From assembly GCA_020249925.1 (NCBI GenBank), contig JADCER010000007.1, positions 149,797 through 213,796 of the forward strand: a stretch of 64,000 nt of DNA. The letters are read 5' to 3'. How positions within the stretch are numbered: position 1 is the stretch's first letter; the number at the start of each line of letters is the position of its first letter. Of the stretch, positions 1-8,807 are shown piece by piece. Origin of the DNA: Roseomonas sp. GTDB lineage: Bacteria; Pseudomonadota; Alphaproteobacteria; Acetobacterales; Acetobacteraceae. The notes beneath the pieces are model-generated. The model was not told the DNA's origin, ran no database searches, and saw only the letters and a program-made list of their open reading frames with translations. The position numbers and the translations under genes are program-made.

Positions 1-57
1 GAATGGGGTTTTTCGAACCGCATGAGCGATACCGCCGCGCTGTTCGGTTCCCTCTGA
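1..57 (+). CDS. gap: Glyceraldehyde-3-phosphate dehydrogenase, C-terminal end only
   Basis: The first 57 bases read in frame as 18 codons ending in TGA. The peptide contains EWGFSNRM followed by a short tail ending FGSL. The N-E-W-G-(F/Y)-S-x-R sequence is the conserved end of bacterial GapA, close to the C-terminal helix that packs on the NAD domain. The rest of the gene lies outside the window. The next gene is pgk, 29 bases downstream, so this is the usual gap-pgk glycolytic/gluconeogenic pair. The identification rests on a short but very conserved peptide plus this context. Confidence 0.85.
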   Translation, partial: EWGFSNRMSDTAALFGSL

Positions 58-86
58 CCTTTTAGGCACCTGCCCGAGGTTCCATC

Positions 87-1274
87 ATGGCTTTCAAGAC
101 GATTGATGCGCTGCCTGCCAAGGGACAGCGCGTATTGCTGCGCGCGGATTTGAATGTGCCGGTCAAGGATGGCCGCATCACGGATCGCACGCGCATCGAA
201 AGGCTGTGCCCGACCATCGCCGAATTGGCGCATAAGGGTGCTCGCGTTGTGGTGCTGAGCCATTTTGATCGGCCCAAGGGAAAGCGCGTGCCGGAAATGT
301 CGCTGAAGCCGATGCAGGAAGCGCTGGCGGCAGCGCTTAACCGTCCCGTTGCCTGGTGCGATGATTGCGTGGGCGCAGAAGCCGAAGCCGCCGTGGCGGC
401 GCTGGCCGATGGTGATGTGTTGCTGCTGGAAAATACGCGCTTTCATCCCGGTGAGGAAAAGAATGACCCCGCCATGGCGGCCGCACTCGCCAAGCTTGGC
501 GATGCTTTTGTGAATGACGCGTTTTCGGCAGCGCATCGCGCCCATGCCAGCACGGAAGGTGTCGCGCGGCTGCTGCCGGCCTATGCCGGGCGGCTGATGG
601 AAGCGGAATTGAAGGCGCTGGATGCGGCGCTGGGTAATCCCGCGCGGCCAGTGGTGGCGATTGTTGGCGGTGCGAAGGTTTCGACCAAGCTTGAATTACT
701 GGGTAATCTTTGCAGCAAGGTTGATATGCTGGTGATTGGCGGCGCCATGGCCAATACCTTCCTCGCCGCGCAAGGCCATGGCATGGGCAAATCGCTTCAG
801 GAAGCGGAAATGCACGCAACGGCGCGCCAGATCATGGAACAGGCCGAGGCCGCGAATTGCGAAATCCTGCTGCCGGTTGATCTGGTGGTGGCCGAGGAAT
901 TCCGCGCCAACCCGCCAACCCGCACCGTCGCTGTCACTGCCGTGCCGGCGAATATGATGGCGCTGGATGTGGGGCCGGAGACCGAGGCCGCTTTGGAAGC
1001 ACGGCTGCGTACCGCTTCCACCTTGGTGTGGAACGGTCCGCTCGGCGCGTTTGAAACGGCACCCTTTGATGCAGCAACGGTGGCGGCGGCGCAGACGGTT
1101 GCCGCACTCACGCAATCGGGCGCGCTGAAATCCATCGCGGGGGGTGGCGATACGGTGGCGGCACTGCGCCATGCCGGCGTACTGGAGCGGATGAGCTATG
1201 TCTCGACCGCCGGCGGCGCCTTCCTGGAATGGCTGGAAGGCAAGGAATTGCCGGGGGTCGCCGCGCTTGGGTAA
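87..1274 (+). CDS. pgk: Phosphoglycerate kinase
   Basis: This cytoplasmic enzyme interconverts 1,3-bisphosphoglycerate + ADP and 3-phosphoglycerate + ATP. At 395 residues it has the family's usual length. Visible motifs are the N-terminal substrate loop RADLNVP (about residues 19-25), SHFDRPKG with the basic residues that bind the phosphoglycerate, [12 protein letters not shown], the hinge segment [16 protein letters not shown], and the C-terminal nucleotide region WNGPLGAFE and [12 protein letters not shown]. The ATG is preceded by GAGG at a normal distance. It follows gap directly, so the two are probably co-transcribed. Confidence 0.97.
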   Translation: MAFKTIDALPAKGQRVLLRADLNVPVKDGRITDRTRIERLCPTIAELAHKGARVVVLSHFDRPKGKRVPEMSLKPMQEALAAALNRPVAWCDDCVGAEAEAAVAALADGDVLLLENTRFHPGEEKNDPAMAAALAKLGDAFVNDAFSAAHRAHASTEGVARLLPAYAGRLMEAELKALDAALGNPARPVVAIVGGAKVSTKLELLGNLCSKVDMLVIGGAMANTFLAAQGHGMGKSLQEAEMHATARQIMEQAEAANCEILLPVDLVVAEEFRANPPTRTVAVTAVPANMMALDVGPETEAALEARLRTASTLVWNGPLGAFETAPFDAATVAAAQTVAALTQSGALKSIAGGGDTVAALRHAGVLERMSYVSTAGGAFLEWLEGKELPGVAALG

Positions 1275-1286
1275 AGCCGAATTTGC

Positions 1287-1334
1287 GCGGCTGATTCACG
1301 GCTCCGGCGATACCGCCTCCGCCGACCAGACGCG
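1287..1334. repeat. Solo copy of a bulged-palindrome repeat
   Basis: A 39-base core at 1291-1329 matches the unit tandemly repeated at 33605-33820, with two or three substitutions. It keeps the constant GATTCACGGC start, the central GGCG-ATAC-CGCC hairpin and the GCC-G closing segment. One outer-stem pair is a mismatch (GAT against ACC). It lies between pgk and the following monooxygenase gene and could act on pgk mRNA 3' ends. Confidence 0.75.
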
Positions 1335-1396
1335 AACAGGTTGACGCTGCCCGCCAAGGTGCAAAACTGTTCTTACTCAAAGGGTGGGAACAGACC

Positions 1397-2755
1397 ATGC
1401 GGCAAATGCATCTTGTCGGCTTCATGCAGGCGCAGAACTGCACCAATTACGCCAGTTCCTGGCGGCACCCTCTGTCACGCACGGATTTCCTGACCGCCGA
1501 TTTCTATCAGGAAATCGCCCGCATCCTGGAAGCCGGCAAATTCGATCTTGGCTTTTTCGATGACCGGCTTTCCATGCCGGATCGCTACGGCAATGACCAT
1601 CACCACACGGTGGAACATGGCATTCGCTGCGTGAAGCTTGATCCCATTGTGACGCTGACGATGATGGCTGCCGTCACCTCGCGCCTTGGCCTCGGCTCCA
1701 CCGCCTCAACCACCTATTACGAGCCCTTCCATGTCGCGCGCACCATGCAGACGCTTGATCTGATGAGCAACGGGCGCGCGGCCTGGAATGTGGTGACGTC
1801 GCTGAATGACGGCGAGGCGGCCAATATGGGTCATGATGAGATGATGGAACATGACCGGCGCTATGATCGCGCCGATGAATTCGTGGAAATCGTCCTGGGC
1901 CATTGGGATGCCTGGGACCCGGATGCGCTGATTGTGGACAAAACCACAGGCCGCTTTGCCGATGGCGATAAGGTGCGGCGGCTGGATTATCGCGGACAGT
2001 TCCTGAAATCACGTGGGCCCTTCACCGTACCGCGCAGCCCGCAGGGCCGGCCCGTTGTGATCCAGGCTGGCAGCAGCGGGCGCGGCAAGCGCTTTTCCGC
2101 ACGCTGGGCAGAGCTGGTCTTTGTCGCCTATCACGATGTCGCTTCCGGCGCCAAGGAATACGCCGAATTCAAGCACATGATTGCAGAAGCCGGGCGCAAT
2201 CCGGATCATGTGAAGGTGGCAACGCTGATCTCCCCCATCTGCGCCGCGACAAAAGCCGAAGCCGAAGACAAGGCTGCATTGATCGCAAGCCTGCCGCTCG
2301 AAATTGATGCGCTGTCCTTACTGTCCGAAGCGCTGAATTTCGATTTCTCGACCAAGGGCATGGATGAGCCCTTCAGCGATGAAGAAATGGCCAGCATGCA
2401 AGGGCTGCAAGCCATTCGTGACCGCGTGGTGAAAAACACCGGCAAGAAGAATCCGACCGTGCGCGAATTCATCACCGGCAGCGGCCGGGGCCGGCCCAAT
2501 ATGAATATGGTGGGCGGCCCCAAGGAAATCGCCGACAAGATGGAAGAATGGTTCACCAAGCCGGCCTGTGATGGCTTTGTGGTGGCGGCGACCTATGTGC
2601 CGGATGGCTACCGCGATTTCGTGACGCATGTGGTGCCGGAACTCCAACGCCGCGGGCTGTTCCGCAAGGAATATTCCGGTTCGACGTTGCGCGACCATTT
2701 GGGCCTGGCGAAATCCACCATTGGCGATTGGCGGCCCAAGGCAGCGGCGGAATAG
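1397..2755 (+). CDS. NtaA/SnaA/DszA-family FMN-dependent monooxygenase
   Basis: This 452-residue protein has the TIM-barrel fold signature of the bacterial-luciferase-like, NtaA/SnaA/DszA branch. Family members use reduced FMN from a partner reductase to oxygenate substrates such as nitrilotriacetate, EDTA or dibenzothiophene sulfone. Typical segments are FMQAQNC near the N-terminus, FDLGFFDDRL, LGLGSTASTTYYEPFHVAR, the NGRAAWNVVTS block around residues 126-136, VIQAGSSGRG, and a C-terminal GGPKEIADKMEEWF. No reductase gene is adjacent and the substrate cannot be predicted. The start used has GGGTGGGA upstream; an ATG three codons later is also possible. Confidence 0.9.
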   Translation: MRQMHLVGFMQAQNCTNYASSWRHPLSRTDFLTADFYQEIARILEAGKFDLGFFDDRLSMPDRYGNDHHHTVEHGIRCVKLDPIVTLTMMAAVTSRLGLGSTASTTYYEPFHVARTMQTLDLMSNGRAAWNVVTSLNDGEAANMGHDEMMEHDRRYDRADEFVEIVLGHWDAWDPDALIVDKTTGRFADGDKVRRLDYRGQFLKSRGPFTVPRSPQGRPVVIQAGSSGRGKRFSARWAELVFVAYHDVASGAKEYAEFKHMIAEAGRNPDHVKVATLISPICAATKAEAEDKAALIASLPLEIDALSLLSEALNFDFSTKGMDEPFSDEEMASMQGLQAIRDRVVKNTGKKNPTVREFITGSGRGRPNMNMVGGPKEIADKMEEWFTKPACDGFVVAATYVPDGYRDFVTHVVPELQRRGLFRKEYSGSTLRDHLGLAKSTIGDWRPKAAAE

Positions 2756-2838
2756 GCGTTGCTTTTCGCCGCGCGGCTGCGCCATGCTGCGGCCAAGACA
2801 GGGTAAAACCCCTACCAAAACCAAGGGAAGGAACCACC

Positions 2839-3921
2839 ATGCGCGCCGCGATTTTCCGCAAAGGCAGTTTTGTGCTGGGCGATGTGCCGGACCCGCAGCT
2901 TCAGCCCGGCCAGGTGCTGGTGCGCACCAAGGCCTGCGGCATTTGCGGTACGGATTTGCATGCGGCGCGCTTCACGCGTGAATTCGTCTCCCTCTCGCAG
3001 CGCAGCGGCGGGCGCTGGACGATGGATACCGAACGCGACGTGGTCTTCGGCCATGAATTCATGGGTGAGGTGGTGGCGAATGGCCCTGGCACGGAAGGCA
3101 AGTTCAAGCCGGGGGATTTGGTCACCTCAATGCCGCTCACCATCGCCGACAATACCGTGCTTGGCCTTGGCTATAACCCGGATGTCGCCGGCGGCTTTGC
3201 CGAATTTATGCCGCTTGCGGAACGCATGCTGCTGCCGCTGCCCAAAACGATGGAACCCGACCACGCCGCGCTAACGGAGCCTATGGCGATTGGCCTTCAT
3301 GCGGTGGAATATTTTGGCGTGAATAATGCCGAAGTGCCGCTGGTGATTGGCTGCGGCCCGATCGGGCTTGCGACCATCGCCGCGCTTAAGCTGCATGGCC
3401 ATGCGCCAATCATTGCGGCGGATTTCTCGGCAGGGCGCCGCGCGCTCGCGAAGAAAATGGGCGCGGATATCGTGATAGATCCGGCCGTTGAATCCCCCTA
3501 CCAGGCCCTGGAACGCGCCATCACGCCGGATGGCCATGATGCCAGCCGCTACGCAGCACTTTTCGGCCTTGGCCCCAAGCGCCGCCCCGCCCTGCTATTC
3601 GAATGCGTGGGTATCCCCGGCGTGCTGGCCGCCATGATGGAAGGCGCGCCGACCGGGGCGCGCATCATCGTAGTTGGTGTCTGCATGGAACCTGATGGGA
3701 TCGAGCCCTTTTTCGGCATTGTGAAGCAGTTATCCATGCAATTTGTCCTGGGCTATAGCGCGCAAGAATTCGCGGCCACCCTTGGCCATATCGGCGCCGG
3801 GCGGCTGGATGTGCGGCCGCTGATCACCGGGCGCATTGGCCTGGCCGAGGTCGGGCAGGCCTTCAAGGACCTCGCCAACCCCGAAACCCATGCGAAGATT
3901 TTGGTGGAACCCTGGCGCTAA
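2839..3921 (+). CDS. Zinc-dependent alcohol dehydrogenase, MDR superfamily
   Basis: This predicted 360-residue NAD(P)-dependent dehydrogenase has a zinc-binding MDR fold. ACGICGTDLHAAR carries the catalytic-zinc cysteine region, GHEFMGEV the zinc histidine and glutamate, and PLVIGCGPIGLATIAALKL the Rossmann dinucleotide loop. The four-cysteine structural-zinc loop of classical alcohol dehydrogenases is not apparent. The open frame extends upstream, but ATG 2839 follows AAGGGAAGGAA and begins the conserved MRAAIF segment, so it is preferred. The gene starts 83 bases after the monooxygenase gene; a common pathway is possible but unproven. Confidence 0.9.
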   Translation: MRAAIFRKGSFVLGDVPDPQLQPGQVLVRTKACGICGTDLHAARFTREFVSLSQRSGGRWTMDTERDVVFGHEFMGEVVANGPGTEGKFKPGDLVTSMPLTIADNTVLGLGYNPDVAGGFAEFMPLAERMLLPLPKTMEPDHAALTEPMAIGLHAVEYFGVNNAEVPLVIGCGPIGLATIAALKLHGHAPIIAADFSAGRRALAKKMGADIVIDPAVESPYQALERAITPDGHDASRYAALFGLGPKRRPALLFECVGIPGVLAAMMEGAPTGARIIVVGVCMEPDGIEPFFGIVKQLSMQFVLGYSAQEFAATLGHIGAGRLDVRPLITGRIGLAEVGQAFKDLANPETHAKILVEPWR

Positions 3922-3925
3922 GGCG

Positions 3926-3957
3926 CCGGTTTCGGCTGTATCTGTCAGCCAAACCGG
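3926..3957 (+). other. Stable hairpin in front of cydD
   Basis: CCGGTTT-C-GGCTG pairs with CAGCC-AAACCGG, giving twelve base pairs with one bulged C and a short loop. It is not followed by a T-tract, so it is not a typical intrinsic terminator. It lies between the dehydrogenase stop codon and the cydD start, which has no clear Shine-Dalgarno sequence. It may protect the upstream transcript or affect cydD translation. Confidence 0.5.
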
Positions 3958-3972
3958 TCTAGTCTGACTGTC

Positions 3973-5652
3973 ATGGCTTCGGAGCATAAACGGGAGGGGG
4001 CTGCCGCCGCCGCGCTTCTGGCGCGGGAAGCAAAGGCACTGAGGGGCCGGCTTTACGGGCCGGTCCTGCTCGGCCTTGCGCTTGCCTTGGCGAGTGTGGC
4101 GCAAGCACTGCTGATCGCCCGGCTGCTGGCCGCGCTTTTGGCCGGCACCCCTGCATCCTGGGCGGATTTCATCGGTGCGGGGGCGCTTGCGCTGATTATG
4201 GCGGCGCTTGGCATTGCGCAGGAACGCGCCCAGACCGCCGCCGGGGAGGAAGCCAAAGCGAGCCTCCGTGCCCGCATCTTCGCGCGGCTACTGGCGCAAG
4301 GCCCTGCGGATCAGCGCCCGGTTGGCGAAAAAAGCGCGCTGGTGGTGGAACGTGTGGAGGCCATGGAAGGCTATTTCGCGCGTTGGATACCGGCTGCGAT
4401 TCTCGCCGTACTGGCGCCCTTGCTGATTGCCGGCTGCGCCGCGCTGTTTGATCCCGTGAGCGGCCTGATCCTGCTGGTCGCGGGCCTCATGGTGCCGGTG
4501 GCGCAGGCAGCGTCCGGCATTGGCGCCGCGCAAGCGAGCCGCCGGCAATTCGCCGCTTTGCAACGGCTTTCCGGGCGGTTTCTGGACCGGATGCGCGGCC
4601 TGCCCGTGCTGGTGCTGTTCAACCAGCAGCGCGCGGAAACCCAAAGGCTTGCCGCGGCAGCCGAGGAATTGCGCCAACGCACCATGCGTGTGCTGCGCGT
4701 TGCCTTCATATCTTCGGGCGCGATGGAATTGATCGCCGCCGCTGCGCTGGCCTGTCTTGCCATTCGTCACGGCGCGGTGCTGACCGGCGCGCATCCTGAT
4801 CCGGTGACGGCGTTTTTCGTTGTGCTGCTCGTACCCGTGTTTTTCCTGCCGCTGCGGTCTTTCGCGGCGGCCTATCATGAACAGTTGGGCGCGCGCGGCG
4901 CGGCGGCGGACCTCGCCCCGCTGCTGGACCAACCGGAAGAAACCGGGCTGCTGTTGGAAGAAGTGCCACCGAAACTCACCATCACCTTTCAGGATGTGCA
5001 GCTTTCCTATGATCCATCCCGCCCGCCGGCCTTGGATGGGCTTTCCTTTCGCGTGCTGGCCGGTGAGACGCTGTTGCTGACCGGTGCATCGGGTGCGGGC
5101 AAGACAAGCGCGCTGCGTATCCTGATGGGTTTCGCGCGGCCCGATGCCGGGCGTGTGGCGATCAATGGCCGCGATGCGATGCTGCTGAAGCCTTCCGAAT
5201 TGCGCCGCTTGTCATCCTATGTCGGGCAACGCGCGCATTTGTTCCGCGCCACCTTGCGGGAGAATATTCGCCTCGCTCGGCCCGATGCGGATGATGGTGC
5301 TGTATTGGCCGCCGCTGAAGCCGCGCAGGTGATGGATTTCGCCAAGGATTTGCCGCAGGGGCTGGATACGCTGATTGGTGAAGGCGGCTTTGGGCTTTCC
5401 GGCGGCCAGGCGCAGCGCGTGGCACTCGCGCGGGCGTTTTTGCGCGATACGCCCCTGGTGCTGTTGGATGAACCGACTGCGCATCTCGACCCCGGCACCG
5501 AAGCATCCGTGTTGGATGCTTTGCGCCGGCTTTGCGTGGGCCGTACCGCGATTATCGCAACCCATGCCAAGGCAGCGCGATCCTATTTCGGCCAAAGGCT
5601 GGAAATCGCCGATGGGCGGGCGCAGGGCAGCCGGCTTGCGGGGAATGATTAG
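3973..5652 (+). CDS. cydD: Thiol reductant ABC exporter subunit CydD
   Basis: This is one half of the heterodimeric inner-membrane exporter that sends glutathione and cysteine to the periplasm. In well-studied bacteria it is needed to assemble cytochrome bd oxidase. The 559 residues hold a transmembrane domain of hydrophobic helices over about residues 1-320, then a nucleotide-binding domain with Walker A GASGAGKTS, signature LSGGQAQR and Walker B LVLLDEPTAHLD. The order cydD then cydC, three bases apart, is standard. The cydAB oxidase genes are not in this window. Confidence 0.93.
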   Translation: MASEHKREGAAAAALLAREAKALRGRLYGPVLLGLALALASVAQALLIARLLAALLAGTPASWADFIGAGALALIMAALGIAQERAQTAAGEEAKASLRARIFARLLAQGPADQRPVGEKSALVVERVEAMEGYFARWIPAAILAVLAPLLIAGCAALFDPVSGLILLVAGLMVPVAQAASGIGAAQASRRQFAALQRLSGRFLDRMRGLPVLVLFNQQRAETQRLAAAAEELRQRTMRVLRVAFISSGAMELIAAAALACLAIRHGAVLTGAHPDPVTAFFVVLLVPVFFLPLRSFAAAYHEQLGARGAAADLAPLLDQPEETGLLLEEVPPKLTITFQDVQLSYDPSRPPALDGLSFRVLAGETLLLTGASGAGKTSALRILMGFARPDAGRVAINGRDAMLLKPSELRRLSSYVGQRAHLFRATLRENIRLARPDADDGAVLAAAEAAQVMDFAKDLPQGLDTLIGEGGFGLSGGQAQRVALARAFLRDTPLVLLDEPTAHLDPGTEASVLDALRRLCVGRTAIIATHAKAARSYFGQRLEIADGRAQGSRLAGND

Positions 5653-5655
5653 GCC

Positions 5656-7320
5656 ATGAGTGCTGATCTTTTCCGCGTGTTGCGACTTTGGCTGGAACGC
5701 TCCGGCTGGTTGGTGGTGGGGATCATCGTGACCGTGATCTCGGCACTGGCGGGCGTTGCCTTGCTCGCCTTCGCGGGCAAGCTGGTGGCTGCATCGGTCG
5801 GTGGGGCGGAAAGTGCCGCGCTGGCGGCAGCGGGCGTAATTGCGCTGCTGTGGTTGCGGCCTTTGATTCTTCTAAGGCCCGTCATGCGTTATCTGGAACG
5901 GCTCGCGACACATGAAGCGACCTTCCGCGCCTTGGCCGATATGCGCGTGTGGTTTTTCGGGCGCCTTGCTGAGCGTTTGCCAACCGGGCTTGGCTTGCGG
6001 CGCGCGGGGGATTTGCTTGGGCGGCTGGTTGCGGATGTGGAAGCGCTTGATGGGCTTTATCTGCGCGCGCTGGTGCCGGCGGCGGCTTCCATTGCCGTGG
6101 TGCTGGCGATTGCACTGATCCTTGGCGCGGCGGACCCCTGGCTTGCTGCGCTGGTGGCGCTGCCGCTGACCGCGGCACTGGTGCTGCCGCTGTTGCTGGC
6201 GCCCGATGCCGCGCGCGCGGCGGAGGCGACGTCGCGCGCCCAAGGCGCGCTGCGCGCCGCAACGGTTGATCCGCTGACAGGCATTGAAGATACGCTGGCG
6301 GCAAATGGCGAAAAGCGCGCGCTGGCGCGGGTGGCTGAGGAAGACCGGGCACTTTCAGGCGCGCAACGTGCCCTGGCGCGGCGCGCGGCCTGGGGCGGCG
6401 CGGCGGGCGCCTTGCTCACGCAAATCGCCCTGCTCGCTGCGCTGGCTTGGACCATGCTGGCCGGGCAGCCCGGCATGGCGGCGGGTGTTTTGGCCGTATT
6501 CCTGGCGATTGCGGCAGCCGAGGCTTTGGGGCTGATGCCACGCGCCGGGGCGGCGGTGGCAGCAGCAGCGGCGGGCGCGCGGCGGTTGTTTGAAGCGGCC
6601 GATGCGGCGGAACCGGTGCCCGATCCCGCCACGCCCAATGCCACTCCTTCAGGCCATGCGCTGGTGTTGCGTGATGTGGTGTTTTCCTGGGCGCCGGATC
6701 GGCCACTGGTGTTTGATGGGCTTGACCTTGATGTGCCGGAAGGGGCGCGTATTGCGCTGCTCGGGCCTTCAGGCACCGGCAAATCTACACTTGCCGCGCT
6801 GCTGTTGAAATTCGCCGCCCCCCAGCAGGGCAGCATTACGCTGGGTGGTGTTGATATCACGACCCTGCCGGCTGCCGTGCTGCGTGATCGCATCGCCTGG
6901 CTCATGCAGGATGCGCGGTTGTTTGATGACAGCATCGCCGCGAATCTGCGCCTGGCTGCGCCCGATGCGGATGATGCCGCGCTGTGGCGCGCGCTGGATC
7001 GCGCGCGCATTGGCGATGTGGTGCGCGCCTTGCCTGATGGGCTTGAAACGCAATGCGGTGAGGCTGGCGCGCGGTTTTCCGGTGGTCAGGCGCGGCGCAT
7101 CGCACTTGCGCGCGCCTTGCTATCGCCCGCGCCAGTGCTGATCTTGGATGAACCCGCTGCCGGGCTGGATGCCGCGACGGAACGCGCCTTCATGGAAACG
7201 CTGGATGAAGCAACAGCAGGGCGCAGCGTCATCCTGATCCTGCATCGGCTGACCGGCGTGGAACGACCCAGCCGCATTCTGCGCTTGGTGGGTGGCAAGG
7301 CCATTGCGGCGACGGGCTAA
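5656..7320 (+). CDS. cydC: Thiol reductant ABC exporter subunit CydC
   Basis: This is the partner half-transporter of CydD, 554 residues. A six-helix membrane domain (very Ala/Leu/Val rich, about residues 15-300) precedes the ATPase domain. The ATPase carries Walker A GPSGTGKST, signature FSGGQARR and Walker B LILDEPAAGLD. The ATG is three bases after the cydD stop, so the two are translationally coupled. It converges on the minus-strand gene ending at 7333, leaving only 12 bases between them. Confidence 0.92.
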   Translation: MSADLFRVLRLWLERSGWLVVGIIVTVISALAGVALLAFAGKLVAASVGGAESAALAAAGVIALLWLRPLILLRPVMRYLERLATHEATFRALADMRVWFFGRLAERLPTGLGLRRAGDLLGRLVADVEALDGLYLRALVPAAASIAVVLAIALILGAADPWLAALVALPLTAALVLPLLLAPDAARAAEATSRAQGALRAATVDPLTGIEDTLAANGEKRALARVAEEDRALSGAQRALARRAAWGGAAGALLTQIALLAALAWTMLAGQPGMAAGVLAVFLAIAAAEALGLMPRAGAAVAAAAAGARRLFEAADAAEPVPDPATPNATPSGHALVLRDVVFSWAPDRPLVFDGLDLDVPEGARIALLGPSGTGKSTLAALLLKFAAPQQGSITLGGVDITTLPAAVLRDRIAWLMQDARLFDDSIAANLRLAAPDADDAALWRALDRARIGDVVRALPDGLETQCGEAGARFSGGQARRIALARALLSPAPVLILDEPAAGLDAATERAFMETLDEATAGRSVILILHRLTGVERPSRILRLVGGKAIAATG

Positions 7321-7332
7321 GCCGGGCCTGCG

Positions 7333-7893
7333 CTACTTTTTCATCGCTACAAAATGCGCGACACAGCGGGTGAAGCCCGTCAGATCACGCCAGCGCGCGG
7401 CTTCTGCAACCGGGTTCACCACAAGCGCACCACCGGCGGCGGCAATGCCGCCATCAAGCATGAGGTTATCGGTCAGGCCAAAATCCTCGACCTCCATGCC
7501 ATCGGCATCTTCCCAGGCGCCATTGGCGCGCCGATGCACCGCACCGCGTAAATGCGTCAGGCTGCGCATGGTGAAATTCCCCGGCGCATTGCTGTAGCCC
7601 AGCACCGGCCGGCCCAGCGCGCGCATGAAGCCAAGCTCATAAGCGGTGCCGGGATCGGCGGAGGCACCGCGAAATGGCGTGAGGTTCGCGATCAGCGCAT
7701 CACAGCCATGGATATGCGCTTCATTGCCCAGGTAAATCCGCATCCAGTCGGTTTCAGCTTGCGGTGCCTCAGGCGCAGGGTCGGTCGGGAAAACGCCGAT
7801 CATCCCGTACTCCGCACAAATTGCTTTCTTGGCCGCCGCAATGGCGTCTCGGTCCGCCAGAAAAACCTCCGGTCCTGCCAGATATACGCGCAT
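7333..7893 (-). CDS. Nucleoside 2-deoxyribosyltransferase-like protein
   Basis: This 186-residue protein begins MRVYLAGPEVF, the typical first strand of the N-deoxyribosyltransferase fold, and carries LIANLTPFRGASADPGTAYELGF. In characterised enzymes the Glu of the YELG segment is the nucleophile that attacks the deoxyribose C1'. Members swap bases between deoxynucleosides, or hydrolyse nucleotides in the DNPH1/RCL branch. The open frame extends 73 codons upstream, but that stretch overlaps the divergent gene at 7939 and has no family resemblance, so ATG 7893 is used. Substrate is unknown. Confidence 0.8.
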   Translation of the reverse strand: MRVYLAGPEVFLADRDAIAAAKKAICAEYGMIGVFPTDPAPEAPQAETDWMRIYLGNEAHIHGCDALIANLTPFRGASADPGTAYELGFMRALGRPVLGYSNAPGNFTMRSLTHLRGAVHRRANGAWEDADGMEVEDFGLTDNLMLDGGIAAAGGALVVNPVAEAARWRDLTGFTRCVAHFVAMKK

Positions 7894-7938
7894 CGCCCCG
7901 CCTTGCCTGTCATGGCTTTCCCATGCGCAGATAGGACC

Positions 7939-8772
7939 ATGGATGCCGAACGGGAATACAATAATCGGGCCCGCGTGCCCGAAAGCGCCGAAATCATCGC
8001 TGCCTGGGCGCGCGATGCCGCGGCCTTCCGCGCGAGCGGTGTGCGGGCCGAGCTTGACCTTGCCTATGGCGCGGGCGCGCGGGAGAAGCTCGACCTGTTT
8101 CTGCCCCCACATGCCGAAGCCGCGCCCACCGCGCTATTCATCCATGGCGGCTATTGGCAGGCGCTCGATCGGTCCTTTGTCAGCCATTTTGCGCGCGGCC
8201 TCCTGGGCCAGGGGGTGGCTGTCGCGGTACCATCCTATGATCTCTGCCCCGCCGTAACGCTGGGCGAAATTGCCGAGCAAATGCGCCGCGCGGCCACCTT
8301 TCTACACAGGCGACGCGGCGGGCGGTTGCTCGCGGCAGGGCATTCCGCCGGCGGGCAGCTTGCCGCCTTGCTGCTCGCGACCGATTGGCCCGCCTGGGCA
8401 CCCGGCTTGCCCGCCGGCATGGTGGGGGCAGCGCTGCCCGTTTCAGGCGTGTTTGAATTGGGGCCGCTGAAGGGCACCAGCATCGCCAAGGCGCTGAACC
8501 TGACAGGGCAGGACATCGCCACCCTATCGCCACGCCTGCTGCCGCCCCCCGCTTTTGAGGCGCTGCATGTGGTGGTGGGCGGGGCCGAGAGCGATGAATT
8601 CATCCGCCAAAGCCGCGATTTCGCCACCCATTGGGGCGGCAGTTTTGAAGCCCTGCCCGGCGCCAACCACTTCGCCGTACTGGCCCCCTTCATGGACCCT
8701 GCCCATCCCTTGATGATTCGTGCTGGCAAAATGGCGCATAGCCTTGCCTTGCGCCCAGGCTTCGCGCAGTAA
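7939..8772 (+). CDS. Alpha/beta hydrolase, arylformamidase (KynB)-like
   Basis: This predicted 277-residue esterase/amidase has an HGGYW oxyanion-hole motif (about residue 75), nucleophile elbow GHSAGG, an acidic residue in the GGAESDEF segment, and a histidine in GANHF. The HGGYW pattern and size match kynurenine-formamidase-like carboxylesterases, which hydrolyse N-formylkynurenine. No other kynurenine-pathway gene is nearby, so the substrate is uncertain. An upstream extension of the frame overlaps the divergent gene and was discarded; ATG 7939 begins a normal MDAEREYN start. Forty-five bases separate it from that divergent gene. Confidence 0.8.
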   Translation: MDAEREYNNRARVPESAEIIAAWARDAAAFRASGVRAELDLAYGAGAREKLDLFLPPHAEAAPTALFIHGGYWQALDRSFVSHFARGLLGQGVAVAVPSYDLCPAVTLGEIAEQMRRAATFLHRRRGGRLLAAGHSAGGQLAALLLATDWPAWAPGLPAGMVGAALPVSGVFELGPLKGTSIAKALNLTGQDIATLSPRLLPPPAFEALHVVVGGAESDEFIRQSRDFATHWGGSFEALPGANHFAVLAPFMDPAHPLMIRAGKMAHSLALRPGFAQ

Positions 8773-8807
8773 GAAGCCTGAGGCATTTCAACCGGGGAGG
8801 CTTAAAA

